Shown one piece after another: positions 1 through 10,845 of a stretch of DNA of 64,000 nucleotides. The first letter of the stretch is position 1; each line of letters opens with the position of its first letter. The stretch comes from Arthrobacter glacialis (GTDB lineage: Bacteria; Actinomycetota; Actinomycetes; Actinomycetales; Micrococcaceae), in NCBI RefSeq assembly GCF_002909445.1, contig NZ_PPXC01000011.1, forward strand, positions 1 through 64,000, read 5' to 3'. Both the position numbers and the translations under genes were made by a program. The notes beneath the pieces were generated by a model. The model was not told the origin of the DNA, searched no databases, and saw only the letters and a program-made list of their open reading frames with translations.

Positions 1-23
1 GAACTATGCGGACGCATGAAAAA

Positions 24-70
24 CTCCCCGGAAGTAAAGATCTGAATTAATCAGTCCAACTTCCGGGGAG
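24..70. terminator. Long-loop inverted repeat downstream of the FMN reductase gene
   Basis: Twelve-base arms CTCCCCGGAAGT (24-35) and ACTTCCGGGGAG (59-70) are perfectly complementary around a 23-base AT-rich loop. It lies past the stop codon of the minus-strand FMN reductase gene and could end its transcript or that of a gene left of the window. There is no clear T-run, so intrinsic termination is an inference. Bases 71-135 show no other feature. Confidence 0.5.
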
Positions 71-135
71 CAGTTCAACCAAAGTGCAGGAGCGTTCGGT
101 AAAACCACCCCGTTGCTGCAGGAGCGTTGGGATAT

Positions 136-711
136 TTAGACGGTTGTCAGGGCGCCTTCACGGACAGCCTTCATGGCGTGGGTCCAGGCAACCAACTGGT
201 CGAACATGGGGGCAACAGATGCGGCCTGCAGTTCGGTGGGCTTGAAGGTGGAGAAGTTCTCGAAGTCGGTGAACAAGGAGAACATGCCCGTCTTCTGCAC
301 GTGGGCAACCTGGAGTTCGGAGAGGATTCCGCGCAAGTGCTCCATGGCCCTGACACCGAAGGCTGAGCCGTAGCCCACCATGCCGGCAGCCTTGTTGTTG
401 AACTCAACGTTCAGGTATGAGATGGCGTTGGCCAGGGCAGGCTGAACGGAGTGGTTGTATTCGCCGGTGATGAAGATGTAGCCGTCGAACTCGTTCATCT
501 TCGCTGCCCAGACCTTGGTGTGATCGTTCTGGTAGTTCTGGTAGCCGGCGGGGTACGCCTCATCCAGAACGGGCAGGTTAAAATCGGCAATGTCTACCAG
601 CTCGTAGTCAGCATCTCCGCGCAGCTGTGCCTGGGCCAAAACCCACTCGGCAACTCCGGTGTTGTTGCGGCCGGGGCGGGTGGAACCGGTGACGATAGCG
701 ATCTTAGTCAT
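136..711 (-). CDS. NAD(P)H-dependent FMN reductase family protein
   Basis: A 191-residue flavodoxin-like reductase that would use NAD(P)H to reduce FMN or quinone-type acceptors in the cytoplasm. The N-terminal phosphate-binding loop GSTRPGR is at residues 9-15 after a beta strand, and the flavin-ring motif ITGEYNHS lies mid-protein, as in NADPH-dependent FMN reductases. The start at 711 is chosen because AAGGAG precedes it and homology begins there; a longer frame to 765 would add an unconserved tail. It diverges from the MarR gene at 844, which suggests regulation by that protein in response to oxidative or electrophilic stress. The substrate is unknown. Confidence 0.85.
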   Translation of the reverse strand: MTKIAIVTGSTRPGRNNTGVAEWVLAQAQLRGDADYELVDIADFNLPVLDEAYPAGYQNYQNDHTKVWAAKMNEFDGYIFITGEYNHSVQPALANAISYLNVEFNNKAAGMVGYGSAFGVRAMEHLRGILSELQVAHVQKTGMFSLFTDFENFSTFKPTELQAASVAPMFDQLVAWTHAMKAVREGALTTV

Positions 712-759
712 GCGCGTTGCTCCTTGAGATTGATAACCCGCCACCATAGATAGGTGACG

Positions 760-814
760 TGTCAACTAAAACTTGATGTTTCTGTCATGAACCAGACATA
801 CTTGATATGTCAAC
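760..814. promoter_or_regulatory. Divergent promoter region with two TTGA/TCAA inverted repeats, likely MarR operator
   Basis: Two related sites lie between the diverging genes: TGTCAACTAAAACTTGATGT (760-779), with TCAA and TTGA arms, and CTTGATATGTCAAC (801-814), with arms CTTGA and TCAAC. A possible forward promoter is TTGATG (773-778) with CATACT (797-802). The second site covers the probable transcription start of the MarR gene, which fits autorepression. Binding is inferred, not shown. Confidence 0.55.
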
Positions 815-843
815 TACTACGTAACAACCACTTGAGGGACGTC

Positions 844-1341
844 ATGGCTGCACCGGAGATCACGGCAGAAGCAATCGCAGAGCCGCGCTGGCTCACCGAG
901 AAGGAGCGCCAGCTTTGGCTGGAGCTGGTGGAATTCAGCAACGGGCTTCCCCGGGCCATCGACAGGCAGCTCAGCCGAGACTCCGAGGTATCAGGGGTGG
1001 AATATTCCATACTGGCGTCCATATCCGAGGCGTCCCCCGACGGTGTGCGCTCCGGTGATTTGGCGGCCCGGCTGCAGTGGGAGCGTTCACGACTTTCACA
1101 TTTGCTGCGCCGCATGGAGGCCCGGGGCCTGATTGGCCGCTGCGCAGCCAGCACCGATGGCCGGGGCCAGGAAATTTCCCTGACTGAGGCCGGCTGGGCC
1201 AAAATTCGCAGCGCAGCGCCAGGGCACGTGACCATGGTGCGCGAGACCATTTTCGACCCGATCAGCGTGGCCCAGCAGGAACAATTGCTCCTGGCCATTG
1301 GGAGGATCCGAGAAGCTTTCACCGAGCGCGGACTCTGGTGA
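844..1341 (+). CDS. MarR-family transcriptional regulator
   Basis: A 165-residue winged-helix regulator. The recognition region ([20 protein letters not shown]) and the wing with [15 protein letters not shown] are typical of MarR proteins. The ATG at 844 has GAGGGAC just upstream; an earlier in-frame start at 754 would run through the operator region. It diverges from the FMN reductase and probably represses both that gene and itself, released by an oxidant or aromatic ligand. The next gene, dxr, follows within 60 nt, so some read-through into dxr is possible. Confidence 0.88.
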   Translation: MAAPEITAEAIAEPRWLTEKERQLWLELVEFSNGLPRAIDRQLSRDSEVSGVEYSILASISEASPDGVRSGDLAARLQWERSRLSHLLRRMEARGLIGRCAASTDGRGQEISLTEAGWAKIRSAAPGHVTMVRETIFDPISVAQQEQLLLAIGRIREAFTERGLW

Positions 1342-1400
1342 TCCCAGCTGATCTGCGAGGGGAGCCGCCGTCGTGCGCCAAGTGCGGAATACTTGTAACT

Positions 1401-2621
1401 ATGGCGCATCGTAAAGTGATCATCCTCGGCTCAACAGGTTCCATCGGCACCCAGGCGATCGACGTGATCGAACAAGCAACCCTGGCGGACGGCAGCCCGC
1501 GCTTTAGTGTGACTGCCCTTAGCGCTGGCGGTGGCAACTTGGAATTGCTGGCGCAGCAGGCCGTGCAGCTGCGGGTTTTGGCGGTTGGAAGTGCCTCGGA
1601 CGACGCCGGGACCTTGCGTTCCCTGATCGACTCAAGTGCCGCTGCGGCCGGCTTGGCAGGCTTCGCGCCGACGATTGTCACGGGCCCGGACGCCTCCACC
1701 GTCGTCGCAGCATGGGGGGCGGGAACCCCAGAGGGCGCCGACGTTGTTCTCAATGGCATTACCGGCTCCATTGGCCTGGCCCCAACCCTGGCCGCCCTGG
1801 GCACCAGTGCAATTGTGGCGCTTGCCAACAAGGAATCCCTGATTGTGGGCGGCGCCCTGGTCAAGGATGCGGCATCGCCCGGGCAGCTGGTGCCCGTCGA
1901 TTCGGAGCACTCGGCTCTGGCACAGGCCCTGCGATCCGGCACGGCGGCTGAGGTGGACAAGCTAATTGTGACGGCCTCCGGCGGGCCCTTTCGTGGCCGT
2001 AGCCGTGAAGAATTGGCCGACGTGACTCCGGCCCAGGCGCTCAAGCACCCCACTTGGGACATGGGCTTGATGGTCACCACCAACTCCGCCACACTCGTCA
2101 ATAAGGGCCTGGAGGTCATTGAAGCCCACCTGCTCTTTGACGTACCGCTTGATCGCATTGAAGCCGTGGTGCACCCGCAATCGGTGGTGCATTCCATGGT
2201 GCAGTTCACCGACGGGTCCACCATGGCCCAAGCTTCGCCCCCGGACATGCGCCTGCCCATTGCCTTGGGTTTGGGTTGGCCCGAACGCGTTCCGGGAGCC
2301 GCAGTGCCGTGCGACTGGAGCATGGCAACCACTTGGACCTTTGAGCCGCTGGACAACGTGGCGTTTCCCGCCGTCGAACTTGCCAAGGATGCTGCGCGGC
2401 GGGGGAGTACGTGCCCCGCCGTCTATAACGCCGCCAACGAGGAAGCCGTCCATGCCTTCCATGCCGGAGAGATAGGCTTTTTGGATATTGTGGACACTAT
2501 TGCGCAAGTTCTCAGTGAACACACACCGAGTTCGCAGCTGACGCTCGAATCCGTGTTGGAAGCTGAACTCTGGGCGCGCGCGCGGACCCACCAAGTGCTG
2601 GCCACCAAGGGCAGAAAATAA
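1401..2621 (+). CDS. dxr: 1-deoxy-D-xylulose 5-phosphate reductoisomerase (IspC)
   Basis: A 406-residue enzyme of the MEP isoprenoid pathway that converts DXP to 2-C-methyl-D-erythritol 4-phosphate with NADPH and a divalent metal. The NADPH-binding motif GSTGSIGTQ is near the N-terminus. [15 protein letters not shown] (metal-binding Asp and Glu), the [11 protein letters not shown] active-site stretch and [13 protein letters not shown] with [10 protein letters not shown] are all present. Length is normal. The start at 1401 fits homology, though its ribosome site is weak; an in-frame GTG at 1338 overlaps the MarR stop. The site-2 protease follows 20 nt later and ispG lies nearby, so two MEP genes cluster here. 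The usual actinobacterial upstream genes (frr, cdsA) are absent. Confidence 0.96.
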   Translation: MAHRKVIILGSTGSIGTQAIDVIEQATLADGSPRFSVTALSAGGGNLELLAQQAVQLRVLAVGSASDDAGTLRSLIDSSAAAAGLAGFAPTIVTGPDASTVVAAWGAGTPEGADVVLNGITGSIGLAPTLAALGTSAIVALANKESLIVGGALVKDAASPGQLVPVDSEHSALAQALRSGTAAEVDKLIVTASGGPFRGRSREELADVTPAQALKHPTWDMGLMVTTNSATLVNKGLEVIEAHLLFDVPLDRIEAVVHPQSVVHSMVQFTDGSTMAQASPPDMRLPIALGLGWPERVPGAAVPCDWSMATTWTFEPLDNVAFPAVELAKDAARRGSTCPAVYNAANEEAVHAFHAGEIGFLDIVDTIAQVLSEHTPSSQLTLESVLEAELWARARTHQVLATKGRK

Positions 2622-2641
2622 TAGGGACAAGAAAGTAAATC

Positions 2642-3970
2642 GTGACTGTATTGCTTTTCATTGGCGGAGTGGTCTTTGTGGCCATTGGGATCGCCCTCTC
2701 CATCGCCTTGCACGAGGTGGGCCACCTGCTGCCCGCAAAGCTGTTCAAGGTCCGCGTGACCCGGTACATGATTGGCTTTGGACCCACCCTGTGGTCCAAG
2801 AAAAAGGGCGAAACGGAGTACGGCATCAAGGCCATTCCAGCCGGTGGTTATGTTGCCATGGTCGGCATGTACCCGCCGAATCCCGCCGATGGCAGCGTGC
2901 GCCCCTCCAGTACGGGCATGTTCCAGACCATCGCCACCGAGGCGCGCAGCGCTGCGCACGAGGAAGTGGGTCCGGAGGACGCCAATAGGGTGTTCTACAA
3001 GCTTCCCGTATGGAAAAAAATCATCATCATGCTGGGCGGGCCGTTCATGAACCTGCTCATTGGTGTGGTGCTCATGGGTGTGTTGTTGATGGGCTTTGGG
3101 ACAGCTCAGGCCACCACCACGTTGGCGGACGTCAACGCCTGCCAGGTGGCTTTTGGTGAACCGACGCCCACGGATCTAAACAATTGCACCAAGACGCCGG
3201 CAGCTGCCGCAGGGTTGCGGCCCGGGGACACCATCAAGTCCTTCGACGGCAAGGATGTCACTAACTGGACCGCTTTCACCGACGACGTGCGAGCCTCAGC
3301 GGGCAAGACTGTCCCCTTGGTTTACGTCCGCGGTGGGGAACCCATCACCACCAACATCACTCCCGTCCTCACGGCGCGGCCAGTCATTGACGCCAATGGT
3401 GTGGCCAAGGTGGATGCCGACGGCAAGGCAGTCACTGTGCAGGTAGGGTTCCTGGGCGTTGGGCCCAGTGCGGCCATGGTGCGCCAACCGGCGTCGGCCG
3501 TTCTCCCTGCCGTGGGGAACAACATTGTCCAGATCGGCGGGGTGGTTTTCCAACTTCCGCAAAAGCTGGTGGGCGTGGCCCAGGCGGCGTTTAGCTCCGA
3601 ACCCCGGGATCCGAACGGCCCCATTTCAGTGGTGGGTGTGGGGCGCGTTGCCGGGGAAGTTGCGGCCATGGAGGAGATTCCGTTGAGCTCCCGGGCGGCC
3701 ACCTTGATTGGCCTGCTGGCTGGTGTAAATCTTGCCCTGTTCGTGTTCAACTTGATTCCGCTGCTCCCGCTCGACGGCGGACACGTGGCGGGTGCGCTGT
3801 ATGAAGGTGCGCGGCGCACTGTTGCCAAGGTCTTCAAACGCAAGGATCCTGGGCCATTCGATATTGCCAAGCTGCTGCCTGTCACCTACGTTGCGGCCGT
3901 GGTGCTCATGGCCATGGGTGCCTTGCTGATCTACGCCGACATTGTGAAACCCGTCAACTTGTTCGGATAG
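2642..3970 (+). CDS. rseP: Membrane site-2 zinc metalloprotease, RseP/Rip family
   Basis: A 442-residue intramembrane protease of the M50 family, which cleaves membrane-bound anti-sigma factors and other transmembrane substrates. The zinc motif HEVGH is at residues 24-28 inside the first membrane helix. A PDZ-like region follows the second helix (residues 170-260), and the third zinc ligand is in NLIPLLPLDGGH near residue 378. A last helix lies at the C-terminus. Length matches actinobacterial Rip1-type proteins. The GTG start at 2642 is 20 nt after dxr, giving the conserved dxr-rseP pair. The actual substrate cannot be read from the sequence. Confidence 0.93.
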   Translation: MTVLLFIGGVVFVAIGIALSIALHEVGHLLPAKLFKVRVTRYMIGFGPTLWSKKKGETEYGIKAIPAGGYVAMVGMYPPNPADGSVRPSSTGMFQTIATEARSAAHEEVGPEDANRVFYKLPVWKKIIIMLGGPFMNLLIGVVLMGVLLMGFGTAQATTTLADVNACQVAFGEPTPTDLNNCTKTPAAAAGLRPGDTIKSFDGKDVTNWTAFTDDVRASAGKTVPLVYVRGGEPITTNITPVLTARPVIDANGVAKVDADGKAVTVQVGFLGVGPSAAMVRQPASAVLPAVGNNIVQIGGVVFQLPQKLVGVAQAAFSSEPRDPNGPISVVGVGRVAGEVAAMEEIPLSSRAATLIGLLAGVNLALFVFNLIPLLPLDGGHVAGALYEGARRTVAKVFKRKDPGPFDIAKLLPVTYVAAVVLMAMGALLIYADIVKPVNLFG

Positions 3971-4016
3971 ATGTTGCTGCCGGGCTACTCGGCTCCCATT
4001 AGACATCCAAAAATGA

Positions 4017-4051
4017 TTGATAGTTGATAAACAATCAATTATGGTTTATTC
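4017..4051 (+). promoter_or_regulatory. Promoter of the SatD-like gene, leaderless layout, with overlapping inverted repeat
   Basis: TTGATA (4017-4022), a 17-base spacer and TATGGT (4040-4045) form a near-consensus sigma-70-type promoter. The ATG follows after only 6 bases, so the transcript would begin at the start codon, and no Shine-Dalgarno sequence is present. ATTGAT (4016-4021) and ATCAAT (4034-4039) form an inverted repeat spanning the promoter that could be an operator. Confidence 0.65.
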
Positions 4052-4684
4052 ATGTTTGTGATGACTATTGACCAGCGCGGCAGCCGGATCCATGGCGACA
4101 AGGTGCCTCCGCTGCTAAGTCTGTTGGCTAACCTGGATATGGTCCTGCCCTTTGAACGCTCCGTGGGCGATGAAATTCAAGGCGTCTTTGAGGAACCCAG
4201 CGCTGTTGTTGAAGCGGTGGCCCGAGTTCTGCGGGAACGCGACTGGTATATAGGTATTGGCCTCGGAGGTGTGGACCTGCCCCTGCCCAAGAACTCCCGG
4301 GAGGCATCTGGGAGCGCTTTCGTAGCGGCTCGGGAAGCTGTGGAGGCAGCCAAAAAAACGGGGGAGCGCGTGCCGCTCCGCGTCAAGACGCCTCTCGCTG
4401 CTGCTGCCGCTGCACGATGGGTTGATGCTGCCGAAGCGGTCCTGGTCCTGGCCGGAGATGTGATCAGGCGCCGGTCCGAGGCCGAGTGGCGGGTGCTTGA
4501 CGCATTGGCGGCTGCACCGGCTGCTTCCCAAAAGGATGTGGCCCAACAACTCGGCATAAGCCCCCAGGCCGTCAGCAAGGCCATAGTGCGCTCCGGCCGT
4601 CACGAGGTGCGTCATGGCCGTGAAGCGGCGACCCTTCTCTTGGAGCACGCGAAACAAGCACACAATGTCGGTGCCACACGCTAG
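4052..4684 (+). CDS. SatD-like protein with C-terminal winged helix
   Basis: A 210-residue protein that opens with MFVMTIDQRGSRIHGD, typical of the SatD family (named from the acid-tolerance satCDE operon of Streptococcus mutans). The C-terminal third contains a helix-turn-helix, QKDVAQQLGISPQAVSKAI, so it probably binds DNA. A middle Ala-rich helical segment links the two parts. The ATG directly follows a -10 element. The membrane protein gene starts at 4746, echoing a satD/satE-type pairing. Its biochemical role is not established; autoregulation through the promoter inverted repeat is an inference. Confidence 0.75.
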   Translation: MFVMTIDQRGSRIHGDKVPPLLSLLANLDMVLPFERSVGDEIQGVFEEPSAVVEAVARVLRERDWYIGIGLGGVDLPLPKNSREASGSAFVAAREAVEAAKKTGERVPLRVKTPLAAAAAARWVDAAEAVLVLAGDVIRRRSEAEWRVLDALAAAPAASQKDVAQQLGISPQAVSKAIVRSGRHEVRHGREAATLLLEHAKQAHNVGATR

Positions 4685-4745
4685 TTTAGAGACCACAGTT
4701 GTTCCAGCGCCCTGTTCGGGGGATTCGCTGGATGAGGGAGGTTCC

Positions 4746-5216
4746 GTGGATGCTGTCTGGATAGGCGTGGCACTTGTTGTTGCGGTGGCCGGAGGGTGGC
4801 CTGTGACAGCTGGACTCCTCAAATTTGCCACATCAAAAACCGTCCGAGCTGTGGATGACGCAGAGTCCGGAGTCGCCGACGCGTCCGAGGGGCCAGCTGA
4901 AGCGGGGTCGGTAACTGCGGTGCCTGAGGCCTCGGCACTGGAGACCTCGGCGCCGGACGCTTCGGCGCCGCGCCCGCGGGTTGAAGTGCTGCGCGGCGGG
5001 TTGCTCATTGGGTTCTTGGAACGTGGGGCTGTGGCGGTGGCCATATTTTCCGGTCAGCCGGTGGCCATCGCCTACGTTGTGGCCATCAAGGGCCTGGGCA
5101 GGTATCCGGAACTGAAAGACACCCCGGCAGCCAGTGAAAGGTTCATCATTGGCACGCTGGCGTCAATGTTGTGGGCGGCCAGCGTTGCTGCAGTCACAAA
5201 AGCACTCCTACTATAG
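4746..5216 (+). CDS. Predicted membrane protein downstream of the SatD-like gene
   Basis: A 156-residue protein with an N-terminal membrane helix (WIGVALVVAVAGGWPVTAGL), an acidic Ala/Glu/Ser-rich linker, then two or three hydrophobic segments (GGLLIGFLERGAVAVAIFSG and IGTLASMLWAASVAAVT). The GTG start at 4746 is preferred because GAGGGAGG lies a few bases upstream; an in-frame ATG at 4665 inside the satD-like gene would add 27 residues. It is probably co-transcribed with the SatD-like gene. No catalytic motif was seen and its function is unknown. Confidence 0.7.
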   Translation: MDAVWIGVALVVAVAGGWPVTAGLLKFATSKTVRAVDDAESGVADASEGPAEAGSVTAVPEASALETSAPDASAPRPRVEVLRGGLLIGFLERGAVAVAIFSGQPVAIAYVVAIKGLGRYPELKDTPAASERFIIGTLASMLWAASVAAVTKALLL

Positions 5217-5225
5217 GCTGAATCC
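5214..5225 (+). promoter_or_regulatory. -10 hexamer for the YciI gene, leaderless layout
   Basis: TAGGCT (5214-5219) lies 6 bases before the ATG at 5226 and there is no ribosome-binding site, so transcription would start at the initiation codon. The -10 overlaps the stop codon of the preceding gene. The -35 is not obvious. Confidence 0.45.
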
Positions 5226-5519
5226 ATGTCTATTTTTGCTGTTGAGTATGTTTACGGTCCCGAGGCTGAAGATGGCCGCGTGGAGCACCGCCCCGCCCAC
5301 CGCCAGTGGTTGGCCGGCCAGGCTGAAGCTGAAGTGGTTCTCGCCTCCGGGCCCTACGTTGATGGGGCTGGCGCCTTGCTGATTTTCCGTGCGGCGGATG
5401 AAGCCTCCCTGCGTGAACTAGTGGCGCAGGATCCAATGTGCTCAGGCGGGGGCGTTACCGGCCTGAAGATTTCCGCGTGGAATCCCGTCATTGGCCAGCT
5501 CAGCGGCTACGTGGCATAG
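5226..5519 (+). CDS. YciI family protein
   Basis: A 97-residue protein of the dimeric alpha/beta-barrel YciI family. It begins MSIFAVEYVYGPEAEDGR, carries the conserved RPAHRQWLAG stretch with the family histidine, then LASGPYVDGAGALLIF and the DEASLRELVAQDPM helix. Length is complete for the family. YciI-like proteins are loosely linked to dehydrochlorinase or stress functions, and no substrate can be inferred here. It stands between the SatD pair and ispG with its own likely promoter. Confidence 0.85.
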   Translation: MSIFAVEYVYGPEAEDGRVEHRPAHRQWLAGQAEAEVVLASGPYVDGAGALLIFRAADEASLRELVAQDPMCSGGGVTGLKISAWNPVIGQLSGYVA

Positions 5520-5648
5520 GCCTCACTCGTCCGCCAATGGCGGGGATCAAGCCTACAATCAATGGTAGATACTGCGAGATTCCTTAGCGGCGCCAATCAC
5601 TGGTGCCCGTGCCGCAATATTTGAATAATGAACTCCAAGGAGCATATT

Positions 5649-6815
5649 TTGACCTCCGTCAGTCTCGGAATGCCGCCACTGCCCCCGCCGGTACTCACAC
5701 CTCGGCGCAAAACCCGGCAGATCAAGGTCGGCCCTGTAGGTGTTGGCTCGGATTCGCCCATCAGCGTGCAGTCCATGACCACCACTCCCACCACTGACAT
5801 CAACGCAACGCTGCAGCAAATTGCTGAACTGACGGCATCGGGTTGCGACATTGTGCGTGTGGCTTGCCCGTCCCAGGATGACGCTGACGCGTTGCCCATC
5901 ATTGCCCGCAAGTCACAGATTCCTGTCATCGCCGACATCCACTTCCAGCCCAAATACGTTTTTGCGGCCATCGAAGCGGGCTGTGCAGCCGTACGCGTGA
6001 ACCCCGGAAACATTCGCAAGTTTGATGACCAGGTCAAGGAGATTGCCCGGGCCGCCAAGGACCACGGCACCTCAATCCGCATTGGCATCAACGCCGGTTC
6101 CCTGGAGCCGGGCATCATGAAGAAGTACGGCAAGGCAACACCTGAGGCATTGGTGGAGTCCGCCGTGTGGGAGGCGTCCTTGTTTGAGGAGCACGGCTTC
6201 TACGACTTCAAGATCTCCGTCAAGCACAACGACCCCGTCATCATGGTGGCAGCCTACGAGATGCTCGCCGAGCAGGGCGACTGGCCCCTGCACCTGGGCG
6301 TCACCGAGGCGGGCCCCGCATTCCAGGGCACCATCAAGTCGGCAACGGCCTTTGGTGCACTGCTCTCCAAGGGCATTGGTGACACCATTCGCGTGTCCCT
6401 TTCCGCCCCTCCGGTGGAGGAAATCAAGGTTGGCAACCAGATCCTGCAGTCGCTGAACCTGCGCCCGCGCAAGCTGGAAATTGTGTCCTGCCCGTCCTGT
6501 GGCCGTGCCCAGGTGGACGTTTACAAGCTGGCCGAAGAAGTCACCGCAGGCCTTGAAGGCATGGAAGTTCCCCTGCGCGTGGCTGTCATGGGTTGCGTTG
6601 TCAACGGACCCGGCGAGGCACGTGAAGCAGATCTCGGTGTGGCCTCCGGAAACGGCAAGGGCCAGATTTTTGTGAAGGGAGAAGTCATCAAGACTGTTCC
6701 CGAGGATCAAATTGTTGAGACACTCATTGAAGAAGCCATGAAACTAGCCGAACAGATGGAGTCCGATGCCGATGACGCGACTCTCCAAGGTGGCCCCGTG
6801 GTTAGCGTTTCCTAA
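5649..6815 (+). CDS. ispG: (E)-4-hydroxy-3-methylbut-2-enyl-diphosphate synthase, flavodoxin type (IspG)
   Basis: A 388-residue [4Fe-4S] enzyme of the MEP pathway that reductively converts MEcPP to HMBPP. Cluster ligands are visible as C281 and C284 in CPSCGR and C316 in GCVVNGPGE, with E323 as the fourth. The N-terminal TIM-barrel motif [12 protein letters not shown] is intact. The start is placed at TTG 5649 because AAGGAG lies 6 nt upstream and related proteins begin TSVSLGM; an ATG at 5628 lacks a ribosome site and would itself contain that AAGGAG. It works downstream of dxr in the same pathway, and the genes between them are unrelated. Confidence 0.95.
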   Translation: MTSVSLGMPPLPPPVLTPRRKTRQIKVGPVGVGSDSPISVQSMTTTPTTDINATLQQIAELTASGCDIVRVACPSQDDADALPIIARKSQIPVIADIHFQPKYVFAAIEAGCAAVRVNPGNIRKFDDQVKEIARAAKDHGTSIRIGINAGSLEPGIMKKYGKATPEALVESAVWEASLFEEHGFYDFKISVKHNDPVIMVAAYEMLAEQGDWPLHLGVTEAGPAFQGTIKSATAFGALLSKGIGDTIRVSLSAPPVEEIKVGNQILQSLNLRPRKLEIVSCPSCGRAQVDVYKLAEEVTAGLEGMEVPLRVAVMGCVVNGPGEAREADLGVASGNGKGQIFVKGEVIKTVPEDQIVETLIEEAMKLAEQMESDADDATLQGGPVVSVS

Positions 6816-7665
6816 GGCGCCGCAACAACTGCCGGTGCGCGTCCTGGTCCATGCGGACACGGACGCGCTCCGGGGCTTGATAGCGCGCGATCGCGTGGCC
6901 AACGTGTTTGTCGATTCGCTGATCGCGCAGAGCAACAGCGCTGTGCCTGCCTTCCCGGGCGCCATCATGCTTGGCATTTTTAAGGACGACGGCGTAACCC
7001 TTGCCGCTGCTTGTTGGGTGGGTTCCAATGTGGTGCCCGTCGAAGCAACCGCGGAGCACGCCACGCATTTTGGCCAGTGGATTGTTGATCACTGGCAGCC
7101 CCGGGCCTCCATTTTTGGGCCTGCCGAGGCGACGCTAGCCTTGATGAACGTGCTGCACAAGGCAGGCATTTCGGCCCAGGAAATCCGGGCCAACCAACCT
7201 CTTCTGACCATTTCTGGCCCTCCGCTGGTGGAACCGAACCCCGCCTTGATCGTGAGCAAGAGCAGCCAATTTAGCGAGATCCTTGCCGCCGCTGCCGCCA
7301 TGTTCGAAGAGGAAGTGGGGTACTCGCCGTTTCTCGGCGGGGAGGAAAGCTACCGCCGTCGCGTTGCCTGGCTGATCAACCACGGCTATTCCTTCAGCCA
7401 CGATGAGCCCAGCGGCGAGATCATCTTCAAAGCTGATCTTGGTGCCGTCACCAAGTACGCCACCCAGATTCAAGGGGTGTGGATGAACCCTGAGTACCGT
7501 GGCGCCGGGCTCAGTCCCGGATACATGGCAAGCGTTGTTGTTTTGGCCCAAGCCCATGCGCCCATCACAAGCCTCTACGTCAATGACTACAACACTCGCG
7601 CCCGGGCAAGCTATGAGCGCGTCGGATTTGAACAAGTAGGCACCTTCGCCACGGTTCTGTTCTGA
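6766..7665 (+). CDS. GNAT-type N-acetyltransferase with N-terminal DUF4081-like domain
   Basis: A 299-residue protein. The C-terminal half carries a GNAT core: [20 protein letters not shown] for acetyl-CoA binding, then [22 protein letters not shown]. The N-terminal half (roughly residues 20-150) matches the pattern of DUF4081 domains found fused to GNATs in actinobacteria. The ATG at 6766 lies inside the end of ispG (50-nt overlap) with ATGGAG 4 nt upstream, so it is translationally coupled to ispG. The acceptor substrate is unknown. Confidence 0.85.
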   Translation: MPMTRLSKVAPWLAFPKAPQQLPVRVLVHADTDALRGLIARDRVANVFVDSLIAQSNSAVPAFPGAIMLGIFKDDGVTLAAACWVGSNVVPVEATAEHATHFGQWIVDHWQPRASIFGPAEATLALMNVLHKAGISAQEIRANQPLLTISGPPLVEPNPALIVSKSSQFSEILAAAAAMFEEEVGYSPFLGGEESYRRRVAWLINHGYSFSHDEPSGEIIFKADLGAVTKYATQIQGVWMNPEYRGAGLSPGYMASVVVLAQAHAPITSLYVNDYNTRARASYERVGFEQVGTFATVLF

Positions 7666-7686
7666 TCCCGCAATCTTCTGCGCTGA

Positions 7687-9900
<2,214 letters not shown>

Positions 9901-9908
9901 GGAAAGCC

Positions 9909-10481
9909 ATGGCTTTGGCACAAGCAATCTTGACCTCGCTGTTGGAAAAGCCCTGCACGGGGGCCGAATTGGCGCGCCGCTTTGACAAGTCGCTGGGTCA
10001 TTTCTGGCAAGCAACGCACCAGCAGATTTACCGGGAATTGGGGAAGCTGGAGCAAGACGGGTTGGTCCGGGCCCATGGCCTGGCGGCAACGCGCGGCCAG
10101 CAGCGGCACTTTGAAGTTCTCGCAACAGGGAAGGCTGCACTGGAGTCATGGTGTGCCGAACCGGGGGAGCCGCGCCCCATCCGGGACGAACTTCTGGTGC
10201 GCCTGCGGGCGGCAGCGGTTTTAGGCACCGTTGATGTGCGGGTCGAGCTGCTGCGCCACCAAGGGATGCATGCACAGACGCTGGATCGCTACCTGGCCAT
10301 TGAGGCGAACGATTTTCCGGCTGATGCCCAAAAAACTGTGGCTGATGAGTTGCAGTTTGCTGTTTTGCGGGCAGGAATTGTGTACGAGCAGTCGTGGCTG
10401 AACTGGTGTGAGCAGACTCTTTCGCACGCGCCCGCAATCCAGAAACCGGCACTTGTGGAGGTTTGGCCTCCCGCGGATTAG
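9909..10481 (+). CDS. PadR-family transcriptional regulator
   Basis: A 190-residue regulator. The N-terminal winged helix includes LLEKPCTGAELARRFDKSLGHFWQATHQQIYRELGKLEQDGLV, with the invariant IYRELGKLE pattern of PadR proteins, followed by a helical C-terminal dimerisation region. TAAGGAAAG at the preceding stop codon serves as ribosome site. It is probably co-transcribed with and represses the reductase gene upstream. Its stop overlaps the convergent WXG gene by 4 nt. Confidence 0.88.
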   Translation: MALAQAILTSLLEKPCTGAELARRFDKSLGHFWQATHQQIYRELGKLEQDGLVRAHGLAATRGQQRHFEVLATGKAALESWCAEPGEPRPIRDELLVRLRAAAVLGTVDVRVELLRHQGMHAQTLDRYLAIEANDFPADAQKTVADELQFAVLRAGIVYEQSWLNWCEQTLSHAPAIQKPALVEVWPPAD

Positions 10482-10750
10482 CTGCTGGCGGATTCCTGCT
10501 CGGCGGCCTGGGCTTTGAGGGCATGGGCGGTGGACTCAAGCAGGGATGCCGTCTGGACAATGACGGGAGCATACGATGACTGCCAGGCGTGCCGGAAAAC
10601 AAAGGCGTCGGGACCTTCCCAGCGCAGGTTGTTGCTTATTCGGGCGCTCAACTCGTTCAAGACAGTCAGGAGGACGGTGTGCGCCCGTTCCAGCTCGACG
10701 GCGAACTGCCGTAAATCCTCCGGGGCTGCACCAAGATGGCCGGTGCTCAT
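10478..10750 (-). CDS. WXG100-like small protein
   Basis: A 90-residue all-helical protein with the hairpin signature W44-E45-G46 between two amphipathic helices, the hallmark of WXG100/EsxA-type proteins secreted by type VII systems. The start at 10750 has AGGAG upstream. No ESX/T7SS core gene (eccC-like ATPase) lies in this window, so it may be secreted by a system encoded elsewhere or serve as a partner. It resembles the N-terminus of the protein encoded at 26403-27890, including an LR-FA pattern near the start, W-x-G-x-D at the turn and a C-terminal A-EQ. The gene is convergent with padR. Confidence 0.65.
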   Translation of the reverse strand: MSTGHLGAAPEDLRQFAVELERAHTVLLTVLNELSARISNNLRWEGPDAFVFRHAWQSSYAPVIVQTASLLESTAHALKAQAAEQESASS

Positions 10751-10845
10751 GGAAACTCCTGCAATCTGCCGATACGTTGAACCTCCACAATAGGTTGCGG
10801 CGGACTCAACAAGCCATGGGCAGAGCTACCCATGACCCTTTGGGC

